NCBI GenBank assembly: GCA_035478715.1
Contig: DATIJK010000046.1
Location: 1-12,135 of the forward strand
Direction of reading: 5' to 3'
Length of the DNA: 12,135 bases
Source of the DNA: JAICLK01 sp035478715
Lineage (GTDB): Bacteria > Patescibacteriota > Saccharimonadia > Saccharimonadales > UBA4665
In this document: positions 6,541 through 12,135 of the stretch, piece after piece
Layout of the letters: every line of letters starts with the position of its first letter
Numbering within the stretch: position 1 is the stretch's first letter
Program-made: the position numbers and the translations under genes
The notes under the pieces: model-generated
The model's database searches: none
Seen by the model: only the letters and a program-made list of their open reading frames with translations
Told to the model about the DNA's origin: nothing

Positions 6541-7926
6541 ATGGCGCAATCAACGAAGATAATGTTGGTCGAGGACGATAATAATTTAGGCGAAATTTAT
6601 ATGGCGCGTATGGCTGCAGAGGGTTATGCGGTCGTTGTCGCGCACGACGGCGAAGAAGCGCTCGCGCTGGCTGCCAAAGAAAAGCCGGACCTGATAATTT
6701 CCGACGTCATGATGCCGAAAATCAGCGGTTTCGAGATGCTCGACATTTTGCGTAATACACCGGGATTACGGGATACGAAAGTCATCATGCTGACCGCCTT
6801 AGGACAGGCCGAAGACAAAACTCGGGCCCAGTCGCTGGGTGCAGACCGCTATCTGGTCAAATCGCAAGTTACATTGGAAGATATCGTCGAGAACGCACGA
6901 GCCTTGCTATCAGGTGAATCTGTAGCAGTTGCAGCTGCCGTACCAACCGCCACGCAACCTGCAGCAGTGCAGCCAGCTCCAACTCCAGCGGCTGCTCCGG
7001 CCACCCAAACCCCAACGCCTACGCAAACAATCGCCCCGACAGCATCTGCTCCAGAACCGATTCCAGTTGCTGCGCCAGCTGGTGCAACTCAAGTAGCAGA
7101 TCCGCCCAAACCAGCAGATCCACCAGCCCCGATCGCTGTAGCGCCAGAACCTGCAGTTACATCTGCAGGCAGCCTAGCGCAACCGCTTAATGCAAGCCCC
7201 GCTTCGACGACCGAACCGCCAAAAACTGCTCCCATAGCGGATGTTGTGGCAGCATCCGAGGCAGTCCAACCTGCTCCTGCAGCTCCAGAGTCACCTCCGG
7301 TTCCGCCAGCCGTACAAGCTCCGGCTCCCGCACCGCAACCGGCAGATCCGCCATCTGCACCGCAACTTCCTCAGAACAACGCCGCTGTAAGCGAATCGAA
7401 TGATAAAGTCCTGACCGGAGCAGTCGATGAATTACTTGCAAATGCTCCGAAAGCAGCTGCGCCAGCACCTGCCGCGGCAACCGCAGCCCCGTCAGCCGCC
7501 CCTGGGAACGCGCCATCGGAGCACACCAGTAAAGTACTGGATGACGGCGGTAACGAATTAGATACCGGAAATACGGAAAGTTCGCGAGTTTCAGGCAAAA
7601 AAGTAATCGCACCAATAAGTGGTGTAGCCAAAAAACCCGACCTGAACGCGCTATTGGCCAACGAAGAGGCAAAAGCCGCCGGATCCGAAGCGCTACCGGG
7701 TGCGCCAGGCATCACGACCAGTACTAATGGCGTCCAGACAACCGTCGTAATGCCATCAGGCTCAAATATCTCTGATGTTTCTGCACCGACGACAATAGGT
7801 GCGCCAACTGCACCGGCAAACTTGCAAGAACCTCCGACACCCGGACAGAATAATCCGAATGTCACGAATCCTGCGAGCGCCAACGCTCCAGGCGCCAATT
7901 TCGACCCAAGCAGTGTAGCGCTTTAG
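6541..7926 (+). CDS. Response regulator: receiver domain with long Pro/Ala-rich tail, no output domain
   Basis: 461 residues. Residues 1-125 are a complete CheY-like receiver: acidic pair Asp12-Asp13 (VEDDNN), phosphoacceptor Asp55 (IISDVMMP), Thr85 (MLTALG) and Lys107 (LVKSQV). Instead of a DNA-binding or enzyme domain, residues about 126-461 are rich in Pro, Ala, Thr and Ser and should be disordered. Inside this tail are less biased islands: SNDKVLTGAVDELLANA (286-302), SKVLDDGGNELDTGN (330-344) and a Lys-containing block KKPDLNALLANEEAKAAG (364-381). The islands share KVL-x5-EL and LLAN elements. The partner kinase is directly upstream. Phosphorylation probably changes protein-protein contacts rather than DNA binding. 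No frameshift is apparent. The coding frame stays open with consistent codon bias to TAG at 7924-7926. Confidence 0.94.
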   Translation: MAQSTKIMLVEDDNNLGEIYMARMAAEGYAVVVAHDGEEALALAAKEKPDLIISDVMMPKISGFEMLDILRNTPGLRDTKVIMLTALGQAEDKTRAQSLGADRYLVKSQVTLEDIVENARALLSGESVAVAAAVPTATQPAAVQPAPTPAAAPATQTPTPTQTIAPTASAPEPIPVAAPAGATQVADPPKPADPPAPIAVAPEPAVTSAGSLAQPLNASPASTTEPPKTAPIADVVAASEAVQPAPAAPESPPVPPAVQAPAPAPQPADPPSAPQLPQNNAAVSESNDKVLTGAVDELLANAPKAAAPAPAAATAAPSAAPGNAPSEHTSKVLDDGGNELDTGNTESSRVSGKKVIAPISGVAKKPDLNALLANEEAKAAGSEALPGAPGITTSTNGVQTTVVMPSGSNISDVSAPTTIGAPTAPANLQEPPTPGQNNPNVTNPASANAPGANFDPSSVAL

Positions 7927-7991
7927 CTGATAGCTCGTAGTCCTTAGCAACCGCTATTCGGCTACAAGCTATGGACTATTAGCTATCAGCT
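7925..7991. repeat. Long inverted repeat of AGCTAT-like units between regulator and pseudouridine synthase
   Basis: The 19-base arms 7925-7943 and 7973-7991 are complementary at 17 of 19 positions (AGCTGATAGCTCGTAGTCC against GGACTATTAGCTATCAGCT). The 29-base centre can fold further (TAGC with GCTA, CCG with CGG). The right half is a run of GCTAT-like units about 7-8 bases apart. It begins inside the regulator stop codon and ends 15 bases before the next start. It may act as a terminator (T-rich bases follow), an mRNA-stabilising hairpin, or be one copy of a dispersed genomic repeat. Confidence 0.75.
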
Positions 7992-8006
7992 ATTTAGACT
8001 TATTTT

Positions 8007-8666
8007 ATGCGGATAAACAGATTCATTGCCCTGGCGACCGGCGTCAGCAGACGTGCCGCTGATAAATTAGCCGATGCCGGCGAAATTTTGGTAAATGGCC
8101 GAAAAATCAGAGTTGGACAAGAAGTGACCGAAGCCGACCGTGTGACATGGCGTGGCAAACGTCTGAAATTACCGGAAGAATTCCAGACTATACTGCTGAA
8201 CAAACCAGTGGGATATGTTAGTTCCCGGTCTGGGCAGGGAAGCAGCACTATTTATAAGCTGCTGCCGGCTATGTACCACGAGCTAAAACCAGTCGGCCGG
8301 CTAGACAAGAATTCCTCAGGACTATTGCTGCTAACTAATGATGGCGTCTTGACGCACCAACTATCGCACCCCAGCAGTCACAAGATGAAATGCTACGAAA
8401 TCATTCTGGATAAACCGCTCAAATCGCCTGATTGGTTTCAAATCACGAAGCATGGTGTTTTGCTAGACGATGGCATAAGCAAATTTGACTTGCAGTGGCA
8501 GGGGAAAGATGGCAAGCATTGGAAAGCAACTCTGTACGAAGGCCGAAACCGCCAGATCCGCCGAACCTTTGCAAAACAAGGCTACGAGGTTACGAAACTG
8601 CACCGAACAATTTTCGGCGACTATGTGTTAGGCGGATTGCCATCAGGAAAATACAAAATCGTTTGA
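8007..8666 (+). CDS. rRNA pseudouridine synthase, RsuA/RluB family
   Basis: 219 residues, at the short end for the family. An N-terminal S4 RNA-binding domain (about 1-50: MRINRFIALATGVSRRAADK, then INGRKIRVG-like strand) is followed by the catalytic domain. ILLNKPVGYVSS begins the first catalytic strand, and GRLDKNSSGLLLLTNDG contains the catalytic Asp100. LYEGRNRQIRRTFAKQGYEV is the conserved RNA-contacting Arg motif near the end. The enzyme converts a uridine in rRNA to pseudouridine. Whether the target is in 16S (RsuA-like) or 23S (RluB/RluE/RluF-like) cannot be decided here. The ATG follows TATTTT with no Shine-Dalgarno, directly after the long inverted repeat. Ends with TGA. Confidence 0.93.
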   Translation: MRINRFIALATGVSRRAADKLADAGEILVNGRKIRVGQEVTEADRVTWRGKRLKLPEEFQTILLNKPVGYVSSRSGQGSSTIYKLLPAMYHELKPVGRLDKNSSGLLLLTNDGVLTHQLSHPSSHKMKCYEIILDKPLKSPDWFQITKHGVLLDDGISKFDLQWQGKDGKHWKATLYEGRNRQIRRTFAKQGYEVTKLHRTIFGDYVLGGLPSGKYKIV

Positions 8667-8685
8667 AATTGTCAACATGCATTCA

Positions 8686-8714
8686 TTCAGAAAAACCGGT
8701 AACTAAGGTATACT
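8686..8714 (+). promoter_or_regulatory. Predicted promoter of the first lectin gene
   Basis: TTCAGA (8686-8691) and TATACT (8709-8714) with a 17-base spacer ending AAGG. Expected start near 8721. AAGAG (8736-8740) lies six bases before the ATG at 8747 and can serve as ribosome binding site. The same arrangement precedes the second lectin gene. Confidence 0.6.
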
Positions 8715-8746
8715 AAAAATTAGTTAAGGCAAGTCAAGAGTAAAGT

Positions 8747-10447
8747 ATGCCTAAAAATACCAAAAGAAAATCGTCCCACAAACCACATTGGCGGCAAGCA
8801 TACACCATCGCTTTCGTTTTTGCAGTTGGATTCGGCCTGTTGGGATCATACTTGCTGAAAGAAAGCCATGCTCTATCAAATCCCTCTGAATTCCAGGTAG
8901 CATTTAATCAGTCTATCTGCATGGATAACAAGGGTAATGTCAAGACTATCAGAAACCCGATCGTCATCTGGAAATGCAGTCCTTCCGATAGGGCACAGCA
9001 GTGGAATATGGTAAGCGTCAGCGGCGGTTTTCTGCTGAAGAACGATGCAGGGACGTGCGCAGATGATACCGGCGGTAAAGTCGGCACGAGTGCATCAGAT
9101 CGAGTCTACCTGATTACTTGGACCTGTAACCCTTCCGACCACGCCCAAATATGGCAATGGACCGGTTCGACGCCGCAACAGCTGAAAAACGCCTATAACA
9201 ATGGCTGTATCAATGACCCCGCCAACAGTACAACCAATGGCCAGCAGCTGATAATTTACCCTTGCAGCCCCGTAACTAACAACGCACGATGGTACAGGGT
9301 CAACGTTACTGCCCAAAACACGCCATCCATAACCATTACGGCGCCTTCGACGGGCACAGTGACTGGTACTGGTGTATTAATTTCGGGTAAAGCAAGCGTA
9401 CCGTCCGGCAGCATCACAACTATAACTTTGTTGGCAAACGGTACTGCGCTCCGAACCTGTGCAAATGCGACTACCTGTTACGTAACCTGGAATTCCACAA
9501 CGGTTAAAAATGGCACGTATCAAATTCAAGTTCAAGCGACGAGTTCCGGCGGAGGCAGTGCCGCCAAATCAGAAAGTGTCACTGTCAGTAATGCGACGCC
9601 AAGCCCGCCGCCGCCTGGCCCCAGCCCCAGCCCGCACCCTGGCCCCGGCCCAAGTCCGCATCCTGGCCCCGGTCCCAGCCCGAGTCCAACACCGTCGCCG
9701 AGCCCATCGCCATTTAGCGGTTCTGGTTCAGGGTCGACAGTCAATCTGAATCCGAGCCCATCGCCGACGCCTGGACTTGACAATGGCCAGCCAACGGACA
9801 ATGGCGGCACTATTGGATTCGATAACGGCGACACGACAACAACAGATAGCGGCACTCCATTAGTGGCGAACATACAGGCAACTTCCATCACTAAAAACTC
9901 AATTGCTCTTTCGTGGGAAGGTACAAATGCAAATACCTATGAAATAAAATATGGTACTAACAAAGATAAGTTAGACAATACGCGGACATTCGCAAGCACT
10001 GATGCCGTGCCCACATACACGCTGACAAAATTAGATTCGGGCAAAACGATTTACATCCAAATCACACCTGCCAGCGATACTGCGAACGGTGCAGCCGTCA
10101 CTGCTAATTTCAAGACAAAATCACCCGGTAACGCTGGTGCGGTATTCTTGTGGATCTTTCTAACGCTCATAGTGGTTATAGGTGTGATTATGTTCCTTGT
10201 TCGGCGCAGGTTAACCCTTGAATCTTCTTTGGACGACCCTGACATTGGCTTATCGGAAAACGCACCGGTATATCCACGCGAAGACAGCGAGCACGAATCT
10301 GAGCGACTCAATTGGTGGATGCCGGAGGAGCAACGCCACCAGGCCGCGCAGAATCCGCAAACGCAAAAACAACACAAACCAGAAGACGATATTCCAGACA
10401 TGTACGAACAAGGCCGCAAGCGCCTTGACGACGAAGATAAACACTAG
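8747..10447 (+). CDS. Surface protein: ricin-type lectin, Ig-like, FnIII domains and C-terminal membrane anchor (copy 1)
   Basis: 566 residues. A basic N-terminus and hydrophobic helix (18-37) end in S-H-A (40-42), a plausible signal peptidase I site. Residues about 45-187 form a ricin-type beta-trefoil: three repeats, each with a Cys pair (58/77, 104/127, 154/173) and a QxW motif (QQW 84-86, QIW 134-136, degenerate ARW 180-182). Residues about 193-282 are a bacterial Ig-like domain of the Big_7 kind (ITITAPSTGTV ... WNSTTVKNGTYQIQV), with Cys238 and Cys244. A Pro/Ser/Gly linker follows (284-345). A fibronectin III domain spans about 371-458 (SITKNSIALSWEG, TYTLTKLDSGKTIYIQI). A transmembrane helix (464-486) with RRR after it leads to an 80-residue acidic cytoplasmic tail containing NWWMPEEQRHQAA. 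Inferred role: glycan binding at the cell surface. The ligand is unknown. Confidence 0.92.
   Translation: MPKNTKRKSSHKPHWRQAYTIAFVFAVGFGLLGSYLLKESHALSNPSEFQVAFNQSICMDNKGNVKTIRNPIVIWKCSPSDRAQQWNMVSVSGGFLLKNDAGTCADDTGGKVGTSASDRVYLITWTCNPSDHAQIWQWTGSTPQQLKNAYNNGCINDPANSTTNGQQLIIYPCSPVTNNARWYRVNVTAQNTPSITITAPSTGTVTGTGVLISGKASVPSGSITTITLLANGTALRTCANATTCYVTWNSTTVKNGTYQIQVQATSSGGGSAAKSESVTVSNATPSPPPPGPSPSPHPGPGPSPHPGPGPSPSPTPSPSPSPFSGSGSGSTVNLNPSPSPTPGLDNGQPTDNGGTIGFDNGDTTTTDSGTPLVANIQATSITKNSIALSWEGTNANTYEIKYGTNKDKLDNTRTFASTDAVPTYTLTKLDSGKTIYIQITPASDTANGAAVTANFKTKSPGNAGAVFLWIFLTLIVVIGVIMFLVRRRLTLESSLDDPDIGLSENAPVYPREDSEHESERLNWWMPEEQRHQAAQNPQTQKQHKPEDDIPDMYEQGRKRLDDEDKH
9635..9682 (+). repeat. 24-base tandem repeat in the Pro/Gly linker of lectin copy 1
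   Basis: Two consecutive copies encode exactly HPGPGPSP (residues 297-304 and 305-312) with a few silent differences. The second lectin lacks this unit and has a run of nine prolines instead, so the linker length varies by repeat expansion. Confidence 0.75.
10081..10170 (+). repeat. Near-identical segment shared by the two lectin genes (copy at 11842-11931)
   Basis: By hand alignment 87 of 90 bases match between 10081-10170 and 11842-11931. It covers the end of the FnIII domain and the first part of the transmembrane helix. Flanking regions, including the lectin domains, differ far more. Confidence 0.85.
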
Positions 10448-10450
10448 CAG

Positions 10451-10471
10451 TAAAATCGATTTCAGATTTTA
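10451..10471 (+). repeat. AT-rich inverted repeat after lectin copy 1
   Basis: TAAAATC and GATTTTA, a perfect 7-bp stem with a 7-base loop, starts three bases after the TAG stop. It is AT-rich and has no following T-run, so it is at best a weak terminator. Confidence 0.35.
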
Positions 10472-10519
10472 TCGATAGTAAATTGGCCAAAATCACCACC
10501 GTATTTGTATGGCTGAAAA

Positions 10520-10548
10520 TTTAGAAATCAAGTTAATTCAGGTATACT
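10520..10548 (+). promoter_or_regulatory. Predicted promoter of the second lectin gene
   Basis: TTTAGA (10520-10525) and TATACT (10543-10548) with a 17-base spacer ending CAGG, nearly the same boxes as upstream of copy 1. The leader is about 28 bases. Only a weak GAG (10572-10574) precedes the ATG at 10583, so the ribosome binding site is poorer than that of copy 1. Confidence 0.55.
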
Positions 10549-10582
10549 TACGAACAGATAAAGGCTGCAGCGAGAAACAATC

Positions 10583-12135
10583 ATGCCCGGTCGAACCAAA
10601 AGAAAAAGTTCCAGCAGGCGAATCATGTCCCATTACGCCGTCGCATTCGTGTTTGCGATCGGATTCGGCGTGCTTGGATTGTCGTTCCTAAAGCTCAGCC
10701 ATGCCGCGAACCCGGCCGTCGCAGTCAGCGGGATCGGCGGAAAATGCCTTGATAACTACCAAAGCAAAAAAGTCGACGGCAACAAGATCGACCTGTTTAC
10801 CTGCAACAGTACTGGCGCACAACAGTGGCGGATTAACGGTAATGCATCAACCTCCGGCACTATCGTCAATAGTAATGGTTATTGCCTGGGGATATCCGGT
10901 GGTGCTACAGCAAATTATACGAAAGTCATCCTATACCATTGCGATGGCAACACATCGCAGCAATGGTTCTACAACAGTGCTAATGGCCGGATCACAAACA
11001 AACTTTCTAAAACCTGCATGGATGACAACCACTCTGTTACGACTAATGGCAATCAGATAGATATCTTCTCATGCAATAATACTTCCGCACAGATCTGGCA
11101 CTACAAAGTAACGCCCACGATAACGATTTCATCACCAGCATCAGGGGCCAAGGTTAGCGGGTCCAGTGTATTATTTTCTGCAAAAGCTTCTGCACCTTCG
11201 GCAAATATTTCAAATATCACTTTGATTGCGAACGGGGCAACGGTCAGATCATGTTCGAATGCCAGTTCGTGTTTCGTTAGCTGGAATTCAACCACAGTGA
11301 AAAATGGCACGTATACTATTCAAGTAAGCGCTGCCGCCCAGGGCGGCAACAGTGCAACGAAATCAGAAAGCGTTGTCGTCAGCAATTCTTCGCCAAAGCC
11401 GCCTCCGCCGCCACCGCCACCTCCAAGTCCAAACCCCGGTCCAAGCCCATCACCATCGCCAAGCCCATCGCCATTTACTGGTTCAGGGTCAGGATCGACA
11501 GTCAATCTGAATCCAACGCCATCGCCAAACCCCGGATTAGATAACGGTCAGCCATCTGACAATGGCGGCACGATCGGGTTCGATAATGGCAACACCACTA
11601 CCGTCGATAACGGTGCTCCATTAGTAGCAAATATACAGGCGACAACAATTACTAAGAGTACGATTACGCTTTCTTGGGAGGGCACGAATGCGAACTCATA
11701 CGAAATCAAATACGGTACTGATAGTAAAAAATTAGACAATACACGCACAATTTCCAGTACCGATGCAGTCCCAACATATACATTAACCAAATTACCAACC
11801 GGCAAGACGATATACATCCAAATCACACCCGCCAGCGATGCTGCGTACGGTGCAGCCGTCACTGCTAATTTCAAGACAAAGTCACCCGGTAACGCTGGTG
11901 CGGTATTCTTGTGGATCTTCCTAACGCTCATTGCTGTTATTGGCATAATAATGTTCCTGATACGGCGACGTTTGAATCTTGAATCTTCACTGGACGACCC
12001 AGACATTGCCATATCGGAAAACGCACCGGTATATCCGCGTGAGGACAGCGAGCACGAATCAGAACGGCTCAACTGGTGGATGCCCGATGAACAGCGCCAT
12101 CAAGCGGCACACCACCAGGCCCCGCGAAAACAACA
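10583..12135 (+). CDS. Surface protein: ricin-type lectin, Ig-like, FnIII domains and membrane anchor (copy 2, 3' end outside window)
   Basis: Open for 517 codons without a stop to the window edge, so partial. The start ATG gives MPGRTKRKSS, matching the basic N-terminus of copy 1, then a hydrophobic helix and the S-H-A site (39-41). The ricin-type trefoil (about 45-175) is more regular than in copy 1. Cys pairs 55/74, 101/120 and 145/164 are all 19 apart, and three canonical QxW motifs are present (QQW 80-82, QQW 126-128, QIW 170-172). The Ig-like domain spans about 178-268 (Cys224, Cys230). The linker has nine consecutive prolines (273-281). FnIII is at about 347-434, the transmembrane helix at 440-461, then RRR and the acidic tail with NWWMPDEQRHQAA. 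About 50 more residues would be expected beyond the window by comparison with copy 1. The lectin halves have clearly diverged while the linker-to-tail half is close, which suggests different ligands presented on a common stalk and anchor. Confidence 0.92.
   Translation, partial: MPGRTKRKSSSRRIMSHYAVAFVFAIGFGVLGLSFLKLSHAANPAVAVSGIGGKCLDNYQSKKVDGNKIDLFTCNSTGAQQWRINGNASTSGTIVNSNGYCLGISGGATANYTKVILYHCDGNTSQQWFYNSANGRITNKLSKTCMDDNHSVTTNGNQIDIFSCNNTSAQIWHYKVTPTITISSPASGAKVSGSSVLFSAKASAPSANISNITLIANGATVRSCSNASSCFVSWNSTTVKNGTYTIQVSAAAQGGNSATKSESVVVSNSSPKPPPPPPPPPSPNPGPSPSPSPSPSPFTGSGSGSTVNLNPTPSPNPGLDNGQPSDNGGTIGFDNGNTTTVDNGAPLVANIQATTITKSTITLSWEGTNANSYEIKYGTDSKKLDNTRTISSTDAVPTYTLTKLPTGKTIYIQITPASDAAYGAAVTANFKTKSPGNAGAVFLWIFLTLIAVIGIIMFLIRRRLNLESSLDDPDIAISENAPVYPREDSEHESERLNWWMPDEQRHQAAHHQAPRKQ

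Noticed and set aside
7187..7898. Two long minus-strand reading frames (161 and 175 residues) opposite the regulator tail
   Set aside because: GC-rich Pro/Ala codons leave the complementary frames open. The receiver domain in the plus frame is unambiguous and the tail continues it without a break.
2297..8666. Recoding of TGA as glycine, as in some CPR lineages
   Set aside because: TGA ends the methyltransferase (2297-2299), the kinase (6483-6485) and the pseudouridine synthase (8664-8666) exactly where the families should end.
9599..9715. Possible CRISPR-like or satellite repeat in the CCC/AGC-rich stretch
   Set aside because: The repetition follows codons of a Pro/Ser/Gly linker in an open frame. 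There are no spacers of regular length.
9532..9891. Gly/Pro-rich minus-strand reading frame opposite the first lectin linker, with a similar one at 11320-11505
   Set aside because: They are mirror images of the Pro/Ser linker codons. Their similarity follows from the homology of the two lectin genes, and no promoter or ribosome binding site was seen.
10509..11060. Two short plus-strand reading frames (10509-10691 and 10701-11060)
   Set aside because: Both are out of frame with the second lectin gene, which is continuously open from 10583 to the window end and matches copy 1 from its basic N-terminus to its tail.
11548..12072. 174-residue minus-strand reading frame at the end of the second lectin
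   Set aside because: Antisense shadow of the FnIII, membrane and tail codons. A matching shadow at 10051-10419 exists opposite copy 1 for the same reason.

Overview
The window looks like a chromosomal segment of a Patescibacteria/CPR bacterium, most likely Candidatus Saccharibacteria (TM7). This is an inference. It rests on monoderm-style surface proteins (an LPxTG-like anchor, signal peptide plus C-terminal membrane anchor), TGA used as an ordinary stop in at least three genes (so not the Gly-TGA code of Gracilibacteria/Absconditabacteria), compact spacing, Pro/Ser-rich surface linkers, and many genes with little or no Shine-Dalgarno sequence. Base composition is roughly balanced. No insertion sequence, phage, CRISPR array or rRNA was seen.

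Layout. Positions 1-430: 3' part of a cell-surface cupredoxin with all four visible type 1 copper ligands and an LPNTG anchor. 483-926 (-): unrecognised 147-residue protein with a promoter that seems to give a leaderless mRNA. 1037-2299 (+): a GNAT acetyltransferase and a TylF/MycF-type methyltransferase, 15 bases apart. 2344-4683 (-): a 779-residue single-pass membrane protein with an HELTH zincin motif, with its own strong promoter, ribosome binding site and a small leader hairpin. 4838-4946 (-): tRNA-Glu(CUC) with encoded CCA and its own terminator. 5145-7926 (+): a PAS histidine kinase and a response regulator whose receiver is followed by about 335 residues of Pro/Ala-rich sequence instead of an output domain. 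7925-7991: a long inverted repeat built from AGCTAT-like units. 8007-8666 (+): RsuA/RluB-type pseudouridine synthase. 8747-10447 and 10583-12135 (+): two tandem paralogous surface lectins, the second running off the window.

The most notable part is the tandem pair. Each protein has a signal peptide ending SHA, a ricin-type beta-trefoil (three Cys pairs and QxW motifs), a bacterial Ig-like domain, a Pro/Ser/Gly linker, a fibronectin III domain, a transmembrane helix and a conserved acidic cytoplasmic tail. The two genes share a promoter architecture and a nearly identical DNA stretch over the FnIII/membrane junction, which suggests recent exchange between them. With the surface metalloprotease-like protein, the anchored cupredoxin and the sensor kinase, the window reads as a cell-surface region of an episymbiont, plausibly for binding glycans on a host cell. 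That functional reading is inference only.

Gene-free stretches are all under 300 bases. The largest are 4684-4869 and 4947-5144, which hold the promoters, hairpins and terminator listed.
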